Assembly: GCA_001508155.1 (NCBI GenBank)
Contig: LGFI01000013.1
Coordinates: 1 to 56,722 of the forward strand
DNA length: 56,722 nt
From: Acetothermia bacterium 64_32
GTDB taxonomy: Bacteria > Bipolaricaulota > Bipolaricaulia > Bipolaricaulales > Bipolaricaulaceae
Direction of reading: 5' to 3'
The notes below the pieces were generated by a model. The model was not told the DNA's origin and did not search any database. It saw only the letters and a list, made by a program, of their open reading frames with translations. A program made the position numbers and the translations under genes. This document shows, piece after piece, positions 26,910 to 35,523 of this stretch (position 1 is the first letter of the stretch; the number at the start of each line of letters is the position of its first letter).

Positions 26910-27389
26910 ATGGAACTATCACACCTGGACGAGAAGGGCAGGGTGCGGATGGTGGACGTGAGCGAAAAGCCCGAAACGGCTAGGACGGCGGTGGCCCGCG
27001 GTCGGGTAGTCATGTCCCAACAGACCTGCCGCGGGATCGCCGCCGGGGAGCTTTTCAAGGGCAATGTCCTCATCACGGCCCAGCTCGCCGGGATCATGGC
27101 CGCCAAGAGAACCGGGGAGCTCATCCCCCTGTGCCATCCCCTTCCGCTTGCCCACGTGGACGTGCGACTTTCCCCCCTCCCCGAGGAGGGGGCGATCGAG
27201 ATCGAGGCCGAGGCCAAGTGCGTGGGCAAGACCGGGGTGGAGATGGAGGCCCTCACCGCGGTGGCGGTGGCCGCCCTGACGGTGTACGACATGGTCAAGT
27301 CCGCAGAGCCTGCGGCCAGGATCGAGGGGATTCGCTTGGTGAGGAAGTCCGGGGGGAAGTCCGGGGAGGTGGTGCTGGGTGAAGGTTAA
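26910..27389 (+). CDS. moaC: Cyclic pyranopterin monophosphate synthase MoaC
   Basis: A 159-residue enzyme converting the MoaA product to cyclic pyranopterin monophosphate. It has [18 protein letters not shown], the LIPLCHPL motif (LCHPL at 74-78), and the [22 protein letters not shown] segment in two parts that forms the active-site pocket. All expected blocks are present. It begins one base after the moaA stop, and its end overlaps moaD by 11 bases. Confidence 0.96.
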   Translation: MELSHLDEKGRVRMVDVSEKPETARTAVARGRVVMSQQTCRGIAAGELFKGNVLITAQLAGIMAAKRTGELIPLCHPLPLAHVDVRLSPLPEEGAIEIEAEAKCVGKTGVEMEALTAVAVAALTVYDMVKSAEPAARIEGIRLVRKSGGKSGEVVLGEG

Positions 27390-27624
27390 GGTGCTGCTTT
27401 TCGCCGACCTCAGGGAGGTCGCCGGGCAGGGTGAGCTCGCACTGGAGCTCCCTGAAGGGAGCACGGTGGGCGGGATGCTTAGGGCCATCGAGGGAATCTA
27501 TCCGGCCCTGGCCGGGCGCCTGCCACAGGTGAAGGTGGCGGTGGGACGCCGGCTGGCCGGGCCGGAGGCGGTGATCCGCCCGGGGGAGGAGGTGGCCCTG
27601 CTCCCCCCGGTGGGAGGGGGGTGA
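27379..27624 (+). CDS. moaD: Molybdopterin synthase small subunit MoaD
   Basis: An 81-residue ubiquitin-like sulfur carrier. The C-terminus ends in the diagnostic Gly-Gly (VGGG), which is activated as a thiocarboxylate and feeds sulfur to MoaE. The GTG start lies within the end of moaC and the stop overlaps the moaE GTG. No MoeB/ThiF-type activating enzyme is encoded in the window, so it must be supplied elsewhere. Confidence 0.93.
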   Translation: MKVKVLLFADLREVAGQGELALELPEGSTVGGMLRAIEGIYPALAGRLPQVKVAVGRRLAGPEAVIRPGEEVALLPPVGGG

Positions 27625-28043
27625 CCGTGGACCAGGTGGAGCTCACCCGCTCCCCCATCGATGTGGGGAGGGTGCTCTCCGGCATCTCCGATCCCGAATG
27701 TGGGGCCCAGGTTCTCTTCCTGGGGACGGTGCGGGGGGTGGAGGACGGCGAGAGGATCGAATACCTGGAGTACGAGGCCTACGAGGAGATGGCCAGGGAG
27801 GAGCTTTTCAGGCTCTGCCAAAGGCTGCGGGCCCGGTGGCCCGAGATCAGGAAGGTGGCCATCGTGCACCGGCTGGGCCGGGTGGGGGTGGGGGAGGCGG
27901 CGGTGCTGATCGCCCTCTCCGCCCCCCACCGGGAGGGGACCTTCCCCGCCCTGGCCTACGCGGTAAAAGAGCTGAAGGAGACGGTGCCCATCTGGAAGAA
28001 GGAGGTGGGGGAGAAGGGGGCGCGATGGAAGCCGGCGAAGTGA
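27621..28043 (+). CDS. moaE: Molybdopterin synthase large subunit MoaE
   Basis: A 140-residue subunit that builds the dithiolene of molybdopterin using MoaD thiocarboxylate. It has LFLGTVRGVEDGERIEYLEY, then VAIVHRLGRVGVGEAAVLIA and the Lys-containing end VPIWKKE. The GTG start overlaps the moaD stop (GTGA), giving tight coupling of the two subunits. Confidence 0.94.
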   Translation: MTVDQVELTRSPIDVGRVLSGISDPECGAQVLFLGTVRGVEDGERIEYLEYEAYEEMAREELFRLCQRLRARWPEIRKVAIVHRLGRVGVGEAAVLIALSAPHREGTFPALAYAVKELKETVPIWKKEVGEKGARWKPAK

Positions 28044-29281
28044 CCGGGATGTACCCGATGCTTTCAGTGGAAGAAGCCCTGGGGCGGGTCCTCTCGGCGA
28101 TATCACCGCTGCCGGAGGAGAAGGTGCCGGTCCTGGAAGCCCTGGGCCGGGTGACGAGTCGTGACGTGAAGGCCACATGCGACGTCCCCCCCCATGCCAA
28201 CTCCGCCATGGACGGCTATGCGGTGCGGGCCCAGGACACGGCCGGTGCCTCCCCCAAAAGGCCGGTGCGCCTGCACGTGGCCGGGGAGGTGGCGGCAGGG
28301 TACGTCCCCCCGGTCCAGGTCCTCCCGGGGACGGCGGTGAGGATCATGACCGGGGCTCCGCTCCCCCCCGGGGCGGACGCGGTGGTGCGCTTCGAGTGGA
28401 CCGAGCCCGCCGGGGAGGACGTCTTGGTGAAAAAAGCTGTTCCAAAAGGGCAGGACGTGCGCCCCGCCGGGGAGGACGTGCGGGCCGGGGAGCTCGTCAT
28501 CCCCGCCGGGACCAGGCTCCGACCCCAGGAGCTCGGGATGCTGGCCACCTTGGGGGAAACGGAGGTGTGGGTGCACCGCCGCCCCCGGGTGGGGATCCTG
28601 GCCACCGGCGATGAGCTGGTGGAGCCGGGCAAGCCCCTTCCCCCGGGCAAGATAAGGAACGCCAATTCATATTCCAACTTCGCCCAGGTAAAGAGATATG
28701 GAGGAATACCAGTATTGCTCGGGGTGGCCAGGGACCGGGAAGAAGAGGTGGCCGCCCGGCTGCGGGCCGGGCTTCAGCAGGGCCTGGACCTGCTTTTGGT
28801 ATCCGGGGGGGTGTCGGTGGGGGACTTCGATGTGGTGAAGCGGGCCCTGGCCGCCGCGGGAAAGATCGACTTCTGGCGGGTGAGGATGAAGCCCGGAAAG
28901 CCCTTGGCCTTAGGGAGGCTCTGTTTGGGCGGGCGCCAGGTCCCGGTCCTGGGGATGCCGGGGAACCCGGTGTCGGCCGTGGTCTCCTTCGAGCTTTTCG
29001 CCCGTCCGGCCATCCTGGCCCTGCAGGGGGCCCGGGCCCTCTCCCCTCCGGTGGCCTTCGCCACCTTCGCCGACCGCGTCGCGGAGAAGGACGACCGCCG
29101 CCACTTCCTGCGGGTACGCCTGTCGCTGGAGGGGGGGGAGCTCGTCGCCCGCCTCACCGGGGGGCAGGGTTCCGGGATCCTGTCCTCCCTGGTCCGGGCG
29201 GACGCCCTGGCAGTGATCCCGGAGGATTGGCCCTGCGTGGAGCCCGGGGCCCGGGTGCAGGTGATCCTGCTTCCGCCATGA
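28025..29281 (+). CDS. moeA: Molybdopterin molybdenumtransferase MoeA
   Basis: A 418-residue enzyme inserting molybdate (or tungstate) into adenylated molybdopterin. It has NSAMDGYAVRA, PGTAVRIMTGAPLPPGADAV, GILATGDELVEPG, LVSGGVSVGDFD and LGMPGNPVSAVVSFELFARP. The ATG at 28025 has a purine-rich AAGGGGG upstream and overlaps moaE by 19 bases; an alternative ATG at 28049 is weaker. Only one MoeA is present here; some tungsten users carry two, so its metal preference is open. Confidence 0.94.
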   Translation: MEAGEVTGMYPMLSVEEALGRVLSAISPLPEEKVPVLEALGRVTSRDVKATCDVPPHANSAMDGYAVRAQDTAGASPKRPVRLHVAGEVAAGYVPPVQVLPGTAVRIMTGAPLPPGADAVVRFEWTEPAGEDVLVKKAVPKGQDVRPAGEDVRAGELVIPAGTRLRPQELGMLATLGETEVWVHRRPRVGILATGDELVEPGKPLPPGKIRNANSYSNFAQVKRYGGIPVLLGVARDREEEVAARLRAGLQQGLDLLLVSGGVSVGDFDVVKRALAAAGKIDFWRVRMKPGKPLALGRLCLGGRQVPVLGMPGNPVSAVVSFELFARPAILALQGARALSPPVAFATFADRVAEKDDRRHFLRVRLSLEGGELVARLTGGQGSGILSSLVRADALAVIPEDWPCVEPGARVQVILLPP

Positions 29282-29787
29282 TCCGGGCGGGGATCCTGAC
29301 GGTGAGCGACCGAGCCTTCCGGGGGGAGCGGGAGGACCTCTCGGGCCCCCTCCTCCAGGAGCTCGTGCGGGAGCACCTAGGTGCTAAGGTGGCCGCCCAG
29401 GCGGTGGTGCCCGACGAGGAGGGGGCCATCTGCGAGGTGCTCATAAGCTGGTGCGATGAGCTTCATCTGGATTTGATCCTCACCACCGGGGGGACGGGCT
29501 TTGCCCCCCGGGACGTGACCCCGGAGGCCACCCGGAAGGTGATCGAGCGGGAGGCCCCGGGCTTGGCCGAGGCGATACGGCTTTCGGGCTTTCGGAAGAC
29601 CCCTCACGCCCTTCTCTCCCGGGGGGTGGCGGGGATCCGCGGCCGCACCCTGATAGTCAACCTGCCCGGGAGCCCCCGGGCGGCCCAGGAGGGCCTGGAG
29701 GCCGTCCTCCCCGCCCTCCCCCACGGGCTGGCCCTGCTCTCGGACCACCCGGCCGCCGGCGACCACACCTTCCACCCCCCCACTTGA
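29278..29787 (+). CDS. mogA: Molybdopterin adenylyltransferase (MogA/MoaB family)
   Basis: A 169-residue protein that adenylates molybdopterin before metal insertion. It has GILTVSDRAFRGEREDLSGP, the binding loop LILTTGGTGFAPRDVTPEAT, and LSRGVAGIRGRTLIVNLPGS. The ATG overlaps the moeA stop as ATGA. It is the last gene of the operon; the LacI-family gene promoter overlaps its 3' end. Confidence 0.92.
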   Translation: MIRAGILTVSDRAFRGEREDLSGPLLQELVREHLGAKVAAQAVVPDEEGAICEVLISWCDELHLDLILTTGGTGFAPRDVTPEATRKVIEREAPGLAEAIRLSGFRKTPHALLSRGVAGIRGRTLIVNLPGSPRAAQEGLEAVLPALPHGLALLSDHPAAGDHTFHPPT

Positions 29788-29812
29788 CTTCCCCCCTCCA
29801 CCCCACTATACT
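29784..29812 (+). promoter_or_regulatory. Promoter of the LacI/CelR-type repressor gene
   Basis: TTGACT (29784-29789), a 17-base spacer and TATACT (29807-29812). The operator lies right over the predicted start site, so the repressor should control itself. Confidence 0.75.
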
Positions 29813-29816
29813 GTTC

Positions 29817-29832
29817 TTGGGAGCGCTCCCAA
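29817..29832. promoter_or_regulatory. CelR-type operator 1
   Basis: TTGGGAGCGCTCCCAA is a perfect 16-base palindrome. Its core TGGGAGCGCTCCCA is the operator reported for CelR, the cellobiose-responsive LacI-family repressor of Thermobifida. It covers the +1 region of the repressor promoter. Confidence 0.85.
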
Positions 29833-29856
29833 AACGGGGTTTTCGGGGAGGGGAAG

Positions 29857-30876
29857 GTGAAGCCGACGCTGGAGGAGGTGGCCCGCCTGGCAGGTGTCTC
29901 CCGCTCCACCGTCTCCCGGGTGATCAACGAGCACCCCAGCGTCAGCCCCGAGACACGCCAGCGCGTATGGAAGGCAATCCAAGAGATCGGCTACCGCCCT
30001 CACTCGGTGGCCAGAAGCCTGGCCACAAAGCGGACCCGCATCATCGGGGTGATCATCCCGGAGGCCATCACCAAGATATTCTCCGATCAGTTCTTCGCCA
30101 TCCTCCTGCAGGGGGCGGCGCAGGCCACGAATGCCCGGGGCTATCAGCTCATCCTGTCCCTGTTCGACGACCCAAAAAGACAGGAGGAGCTCTATGCCAA
30201 GGTGCTCAAGAACGGCTACGTGGAGGGGGCGGTGGTGGCGTCCGCCCCCCCGAACGACCCCCTCCTCCGCGCCCTGAAGGAGGACCGCCTCCCCACGGTA
30301 TCGGTGGGAAAACAGCAAGGCCTTCCTTACGTGGACGTGGACAACTACGGGGGAGGGAGGCTGGCCACCGAGCACCTGGTGCAGCTGGGCTACAGGAGGA
30401 TCGCCACCATCACCGGCCCCCGGGATCACGTGCACGTCCAGGAGAGGCTTGCCGGCTACCGCGATGTCCTTGTGGAGCACGGGATCGGGTTCGAGGAGGA
30501 GCTGGTGGCGGAGGGGGGGTTCACGGAAGCGGGGGGGATGGCCGCCATGCAAAGGCTCCTCCCGAACCGGCCCGAGGCGGTGTTCGTCCAAGGGGACACC
30601 ATGGCCGCCGGGGTCCTCAGGGCCCTGCGGGCTGCCGGACTCCGGGTCCCGGACGACATCGCCCTGGTGAGCTTCGACGACGCCCCCTTGGCCTCCCTCC
30701 TTGATCCCCCCTTGACCACGGTAAGACAACCCATCCGGCTTCTGGGGTTCATGGCCGTGGAGCTTCTGCTCAACATCCTGGAGGGGGCAGGGGGAAGCCA
30801 CGAGCTCGTCCTCCCGGCCGAGCTGGTGGTGCGCGGCTCCTGCGGGGCCATCCGCCAGAACGGGGGAGGAAGATGA
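29857..30876 (+). CDS. LacI-family transcriptional repressor, CelR-like
   Basis: A 339-residue repressor. The LacI helix-turn-helix with hinge is at residues 4-60 (TLEEVARLAGVSRSTVSRVI, then RPHSVARSLATKRTRIIGVI), and the periplasmic-binding-like effector domain fills the rest. Two perfect CelR-type palindromes lie at its own promoter and before the sugar-importer genes, and the neighbours degrade cellobiose-type sugars. It most likely releases DNA when cellobiose or a related sugar is present. The GTG at 29857 is preceded by GGGGAAG. Confidence 0.9.
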   Translation: MKPTLEEVARLAGVSRSTVSRVINEHPSVSPETRQRVWKAIQEIGYRPHSVARSLATKRTRIIGVIIPEAITKIFSDQFFAILLQGAAQATNARGYQLILSLFDDPKRQEELYAKVLKNGYVEGAVVASAPPNDPLLRALKEDRLPTVSVGKQQGLPYVDVDNYGGGRLATEHLVQLGYRRIATITGPRDHVHVQERLAGYRDVLVEHGIGFEEELVAEGGFTEAGGMAAMQRLLPNRPEAVFVQGDTMAAGVLRALRAAGLRVPDDIALVSFDDAPLASLLDPPLTTVRQPIRLLGFMAVELLLNILEGAGGSHELVLPAELVVRGSCGAIRQNGGGR

Positions 30877-30877
30877 C

Positions 30878-30917
30878 CCCTAAACCTTTCGGTTTGCCCC
30901 GTTTAGGGAGCGCTCCC
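30878..30917. promoter_or_regulatory. CelR-type operator 2 with an overlapping inverted repeat
   Basis: GGGAGCGCTCCC (30906-30917) repeats the operator core and lies 78 bases before the binding-protein ATG. The inverted repeat CCCTAAAC (30878-30885) and GTTTAGGG (30901-30908) overlaps its left edge and could form a weak terminator after the repressor gene. I see no convincing -35/-10 pair in this gap, so the importer may be read from the repressor promoter or from a non-canonical promoter. Confidence 0.75.
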
Positions 30918-30994
30918 AAAAACCAAGGGGGAAGGGGGTGAGAGGGGGGAACAGGCCATAAGGGGTTCTAAAAAAACTTCGGGAGGTGTTTTGT

Positions 30995-32692
30995 ATGCAT
31001 GCAAAGTGGTGGAAAGTGGCGCTTTTCGGGCTTTTGACGGGACTTTTGGGCTTTTTCGCCCTCGGACAGCAGTTCCCAAGGAGTGAGACCCTTTACATTA
31101 GCGGCGCGGCCTGGGGGCCGCCCTCTGACTGGAACCCGTTCATCACCTGGAGCAAGGCCAATACCTCCGGCACCGTGGGGCTGATCTACGAGCCCCTCTT
31201 CTTCTACGATCCCCTCAGGGACGAGCTGATCCCCTGGTTTGCCGAAAGCGGCACCTGGAAGGGAGAAAACCTCTTCGAGGTCAAACTCAGGGAAGGCCTA
31301 ACCTGGCAGGACGGGGTGCCCCTCACCGCCGAGGACGTGGCCTTCACCTTCGAGCTCGGGAAGAAATACCCGGCGATCTGGTTCAGCCCGATGTGGGATT
31401 ACCTTGAAAGCGTGGTTGCGGTGGGCGACCGCTACGTGGAGTTCTCCTTCAAGGGGACCCCGCTCTATCAGGAGTTCGAGAACAACCTGTACAACATCGC
31501 CATCGTCCCCAAGCACATCTGGGAGGGGCGGACCGAGGAGGAGATAGCAAGCGGTGCCAACGAGAACCCCATCGGCTCGGGGGCCTACCGGTACCACTCC
31601 CACAGCTCCGATCGAAACGTGTACGTGCGCAACGAGGACTGGTGGGGGATACGGCTCCTCGGGCTTAAGCCCGCCCCCAAGTACATCGTGGACATCCGCT
31701 TTGCCAGCAACAACGTGGCCTTGGGGTCCCTGCTCAAAGGGGAGCTTGACCTCTCAAACAACTTCCTCCCCGGGATCGCTGCCCTGGTGGAGCAGGGGTA
31801 TGTGAAGACCTACCTTCCCGAGCCCCCGTACATGCTTTCCGCCAACACCGCGGTGCTGTTTTTAAACACCACCAAAAAGCCCATGGACGACCCGGCCTTC
31901 CGGAAGGCCCTGGCCCATGCGATCAACGTGGACGACATCATAAAGTACGCCTTCGCCGGCCTCGTGGAGCGGGCAAACCCCACCGGGCTCCTCCCCACCC
32001 TGTCCAAGTACGTGGACCGGGAGGTGGTGGAGGAACTGGGTTTCACCTATGACCCGGAGAAGGCGAAGATGATCCTGGCCGAGGCGGGGTATGCGGACAT
32101 CGACGGGGACGGCTTTGTGGAGGCCCCGGATGGCTCCAAGATCTCCCTCGAGGTGACCTGCCCCTACGGGTGGACGGACTGGATGGAGGCCATCCGGGTG
32201 ATCGCCCAAAGCGCCCGGGCGGTGGGGATCGATCTCGAGAACAAGACCCCGGACTACGGGGCCTGGAACACGGCCCTGGTGAGCGGCACCTTCGACATGA
32301 CCCTCAACAACTGGGCCAGCCTATCCAACACCCCTTGGACGCTCTACAACCTCCTTTTCAACCACCCGATCCGCGACACCATGGGCTCGGGCAACTTCGG
32401 GAGGTACGATAACCCCGAGGCCTTCGACCTGGTGGACGAGCTTGCCGCCACCCCGGTGTGGGACACGGAGGGAATGCAGGCCATCTGCTCCCGGATCCAG
32501 AGGATCATGCTCACCGATCTTCCCATGATCCCGCTTTGGTACAACGGGCTCTGGTACCAGTACAACGACGCCGTCTGGACCAACTTCCCCTCGGCGGCCG
32601 AGGACACGCCCCACTGGTTGCCGTGCACCTGGGCCGGCTACTGGCAGATGGGCGGGCTGCACGCCCTGTTTGAGCTCAAGCCGGCCGGTTAG
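30995..32692 (+). CDS. ABC transporter substrate-binding protein, cellobiose/oligosaccharide type (SBP_bac_5)
   Basis: A 565-residue exported protein. The signal segment (WWKVALFGLLTGLLGFFALG) precedes ETLYISGAAWGPPSDWNPFI, a start typical of thermophile sugar-binding members of the oligopeptide family such as the Thermotoga cellobiose- and mannose-oligosaccharide binders. KLREGLTWQDGVPLTAEDVA and AHAINVDDI are family hallmarks. The ATG at 30995 lies eight bases after GGGAGG. Together with the CelR operator and the glycosidase genes, cellobiose or other beta-1,4-oligosaccharides are the likely ligand. Confidence 0.88.
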   Translation: MHAKWWKVALFGLLTGLLGFFALGQQFPRSETLYISGAAWGPPSDWNPFITWSKANTSGTVGLIYEPLFFYDPLRDELIPWFAESGTWKGENLFEVKLREGLTWQDGVPLTAEDVAFTFELGKKYPAIWFSPMWDYLESVVAVGDRYVEFSFKGTPLYQEFENNLYNIAIVPKHIWEGRTEEEIASGANENPIGSGAYRYHSHSSDRNVYVRNEDWWGIRLLGLKPAPKYIVDIRFASNNVALGSLLKGELDLSNNFLPGIAALVEQGYVKTYLPEPPYMLSANTAVLFLNTTKKPMDDPAFRKALAHAINVDDIIKYAFAGLVERANPTGLLPTLSKYVDREVVEELGFTYDPEKAKMILAEAGYADIDGDGFVEAPDGSKISLEVTCPYGWTDWMEAIRVIAQSARAVGIDLENKTPDYGAWNTALVSGTFDMTLNNWASLSNTPWTLYNLLFNHPIRDTMGSGNFGRYDNPEAFDLVDELAATPVWDTEGMQAICSRIQRIMLTDLPMIPLWYNGLWYQYNDAVWTNFPSAAEDTPHWLPCTWAGYWQMGGLHALFELKPAG

Positions 32693-32699
32693 GTCGGTT

Positions 32700-32731
32700 G
32701 GGGGCCGCCCGGTAAGGGCGGCCCCCTTTTT
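32700..32731 (+). terminator. Perfect 11-bp stem-loop with T run between binding protein and permease
   Basis: GGGGGCCGCCC pairs fully with GGGCGGCCCCC around GGTAA and is followed by five T. This is a textbook intrinsic terminator placed inside an operon, so it should act as an attenuator that makes binding protein in excess. The permease ATG begins four bases after the T run and has no ribosome binding site of its own. Confidence 0.8.
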
Positions 32732-32735
32732 AAAA

Positions 32736-33725
32736 ATGAAACGTTACCTGACAAGGAAGCTTGCGATCTACATCCTCACCTTCTTCCTCGCGGTCACCAT
32801 CGACTGGGTGATCCCCCGGTTCATGCCCGGGGACCCCGTCCAGACCATGCTCTCGCGGGCCAACCTGCGGGCCGAGGCGGTGGAGGTGATGCGGGGCTAC
32901 TACCTGAAGGCGTTCGGGCTCGACGTCCCGGTTTGGAGGCAGTACCTAAACTTCTGGGTGGCGGTGTTCCACGGGGACCTGGGGGTGAGCGTCTACCTGT
33001 TCCCCAAGCCGGTGAGCCGGGTCATCATGGAGGCCGTCCCCTATTCCCTGGCCCTGCTCATCCCGGCCACGGTGCTGAGCTGGATCGCGGGGAACAAGTT
33101 CGGGGCGTTCGCCGCCCGCAGGAAGTGGCTCGACAACACCCTGCTTCCGGTGGGATACCTCCTCAACGCCACCCCCTACATGTGGCTGGGGATCCTGCTC
33201 GCCTGGGCGTTCGGCATCGCTTTGGGGTGGTTTCCCATCGCCGGGGCCTACGGCTTCGACAGGACCCCAAGCCTTTCCCTCGGGTTCATCTTGGATTTCC
33301 TCTGGCACTGGTTCTTGCCCTTTGCCTCGCTTTTTCTGGTTCAGTTCGGCGGCTGGGCCATCGGGATGAGGAACATGGTGATCTACGAGCTCGAGGCGGA
33401 CTATTCCCAGTACCTGGAGGCCCTGGGGACGCCCAGGGGCTTGATCAGGAGGTACGCCTTCCGCAACGCCCTGCTTCCCCAGATCACAGGGCTTGCCCTG
33501 CAACTTGGGGTGATCGTGGCCGGGAGCGTGGTGACCGAGATCGTCTTTTCCTATCCCGGCATAGGATATCTGATCCTTCAGGCGATTCAGAATCAAGACT
33601 ATTTCCTTATCCAGGGGTGTTTCCTTTTCATAATCATCGGGGTACTTTTGGCCAACCTGGTGGTGGACATCGTGTACATCGTGGTGGATCCCAGGACCCG
33701 GCGGGGGATGATGGGTGAGTCCTGA
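32736..33725 (+). CDS. Oligosaccharide ABC transporter permease (DppB/OppB family)
   Basis: A 329-residue permease. KRYLTRKLAIYILTFFLAVT and IPRFMPGDPVQTML form the DppB start, and the cytoplasmic loop YLEALGTPRGLIRRYAFRNA is the ATPase contact. The ATG at 32736 gives the right N-terminus but has no ribosome binding site; the attenuator hairpin ends four bases upstream. A TTG 66 bases earlier is in frame inside the binding-protein gene but unlikely. The stop overlaps the next ATG by one base. Confidence 0.88.
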   Translation: MKRYLTRKLAIYILTFFLAVTIDWVIPRFMPGDPVQTMLSRANLRAEAVEVMRGYYLKAFGLDVPVWRQYLNFWVAVFHGDLGVSVYLFPKPVSRVIMEAVPYSLALLIPATVLSWIAGNKFGAFAARRKWLDNTLLPVGYLLNATPYMWLGILLAWAFGIALGWFPIAGAYGFDRTPSLSLGFILDFLWHWFLPFASLFLVQFGGWAIGMRNMVIYELEADYSQYLEALGTPRGLIRRYAFRNALLPQITGLALQLGVIVAGSVVTEIVFSYPGIGYLILQAIQNQDYFLIQGCFLFIIIGVLLANLVVDIVYIVVDPRTRRGMMGES

Positions 33726-34567
33726 TGAAAAATGAGTTTTTGTATTTTGCCTTAAGGAACCGGAAACTCCGGCTGGGGCTTTCGGTGGTCCTGTTCTTCC
33801 TCCTGCTCACCTTCGTAGGGCCTCTTCTTACGGATTACGACCCATGGGGGTATATCGGGGCCCCTGCCCAGCCGCCCTCGGCCGAGCATTGGTTTGGGAC
33901 CACCACCTTCGGGCAAGACGTGTTCAGCCAGTTCGTGCACGGCCTGGGCCCGGCTTTTCTCGTGGGCGCCCTGGGTGGGGGGCTCGCCACCCTGATCGGG
34001 ACCGCCATCGGTTTCGTAGCCGGCTACCGAGGGGGTTGGATAGATGAGATACTTAACATGTTGACCAACATCGTGATCGTCATCCCCACCTTCGCGGTGC
34101 TCCTCATCATCGCCGCCTACCTTGAGGTGCGGAGCTTCTTCATCGAGGCGGTGTTCATCGGCTGCACCGCCTGGCCCTGGACGGCGCGGGCCGTGCGGGC
34201 TCAGACCCTATCCTTGCGGGCCCGGGAGTTCGTGGACCTGGCCCGGATAAGCGGGATGAGGGCCAGCAAGATAGTGGCCTTTGAGGTGGCCCCCAACATG
34301 ATGTCCTACCTGGTGATGGTGTTCATACTCCAGTTCGGCGGGGCGATCCTCAACGCGGCCACCCTTGATTTCATCGGTCTTGGCCCCACTACCGGGATCT
34401 CGCTGGGCCTGATGATGAACTATGCGGTGCTGTGGGGGGCGTTGCAGCTTGGGATGTGGTGGTGGTTCGTGCCCCCGGGGCTGGCCATCGCCCTCATCGT
34501 GGGGGCCCTGTACATCACCAACGTGGGCCTGGACGAGGTGTTCAACCCCAAGCTCAGGGAGAAGTGA
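33725..34567 (+). CDS. Oligosaccharide ABC transporter permease (DppC/OppC family)
   Basis: A 280-residue permease with GLSVVLFFLLLTFVGPLLTD as first helix, then HWFGTTTFGQDVFSQFVHG, the conserved DppC entry to the transport domain, and the coupling loop LRAREFVDLARISGMRASKI. It lacks the long insertion seen in the other DppC-type protein of this window. It forms the membrane channel with the preceding gene product. Confidence 0.9.
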   Translation: MKNEFLYFALRNRKLRLGLSVVLFFLLLTFVGPLLTDYDPWGYIGAPAQPPSAEHWFGTTTFGQDVFSQFVHGLGPAFLVGALGGGLATLIGTAIGFVAGYRGGWIDEILNMLTNIVIVIPTFAVLLIIAAYLEVRSFFIEAVFIGCTAWPWTARAVRAQTLSLRAREFVDLARISGMRASKIVAFEVAPNMMSYLVMVFILQFGGAILNAATLDFIGLGPTTGISLGLMMNYAVLWGALQLGMWWWFVPPGLAIALIVGALYITNVGLDEVFNPKLREK

Positions 34568-34569
34568 CC

Positions 34570-35523
34570 ATGGCGCTCAAGGTCGAAGGGCTGCGGGTTT
34601 ACTATCAGACCCTGCGTGGCGACGTGCGGGCCCTGGACGGGGCCAGCTTCTCGGTGGGGGATGGGGAGATTATGGGCCTCGCCGGGGAATCCGGCTGCGG
34701 CAAGTCCACCTTGGGCAGGAGCTTGATCCTCCTAAAGCCCCCCATGAAATACGTGGGAGGGGAGGTCCTGCTGGACGGGGACCCCCTGCCCATCTGGGAC
34801 AGGGAGAGGATGGCCCCCTATCGGTACAAGAAGGTGTCCATCATCCCCCAGCAGGCCATGAACGCCCTCAACCCCACCCGCAAGATCGGCCGCCTGATCC
34901 GGGAGCTCCTGGAGGCCCGGGGGGTGAGCTCCCGGGACCTGCTCCCCGAGCTCAAGCGGAGGCTAGACCTGGTGGAGCTCTCCCACGAAGTGTTGAAGAT
35001 GTACCCCATCGAGCTCTCGGGGGGGATGAAGCAACGGGTGGTGATGGTCATCTCCACCCTGCTTGACCCCTCCCTCCTCATCGCCGACGAGGTGACCTCG
35101 GCCCTGGACGTGTCCACCCAAAAGAGGGTGGCGGAGATGTTGGTGGGGTTCCGGGACCATAAGTTCGTAAGGAGCATGATCGTTATCACCCACGACATCT
35201 CCATCCTCTATCAGATCGCGGACTCCATCCTGGTGATGTACGCGGGAAAGCTGGCAGAAAAGGGCCCCACGGAGGCCATCGTGAGGAGGCCGCGGCACCC
35301 CTACACCCAGCTCCTCATCTCCTCCCTGCCCGAGATCGGGGTGCGGCATACAGAGCGGCGGCTGTCCGGGATCCCGGGAAGCCCCCCTCCCCTGCTTGAG
35401 CCCCCCCAGGGCTGTCGGTTCCGGGAGCGGTGCCCGGTGGCGTTCGACCGCTGCCGGGAGGAGCCCCCGTTTGAGGAGCTTGCGCCAGGGCACCTTGTGG
35501 CCTGTTGGAGGGCCCATGGTTGA
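34570..35523 (+). CDS. Oligosaccharide ABC transporter ATPase (DppD/OppD family)
   Basis: A 317-residue ATPase. Walker A is GESGCGKST, the signature LSGGMKQR, Walker B LLIADEVTSALD and the switch His in VITHDISIL. The C-terminal oligopeptide-transport extension has the four-cysteine-like CRFRERCPVAFDRC that holds an iron-sulfur or zinc site in Opp/Dpp ATPases. The catalytic Glu follows Walker B (DE), while the usual Pro after it is Val. The ATG is two bases after the permease stop. Confidence 0.92.
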   Translation: MALKVEGLRVYYQTLRGDVRALDGASFSVGDGEIMGLAGESGCGKSTLGRSLILLKPPMKYVGGEVLLDGDPLPIWDRERMAPYRYKKVSIIPQQAMNALNPTRKIGRLIRELLEARGVSSRDLLPELKRRLDLVELSHEVLKMYPIELSGGMKQRVVMVISTLLDPSLLIADEVTSALDVSTQKRVAEMLVGFRDHKFVRSMIVITHDISILYQIADSILVMYAGKLAEKGPTEAIVRRPRHPYTQLLISSLPEIGVRHTERRLSGIPGSPPPLLEPPQGCRFRERCPVAFDRCREEPPFEELAPGHLVACWRAHG

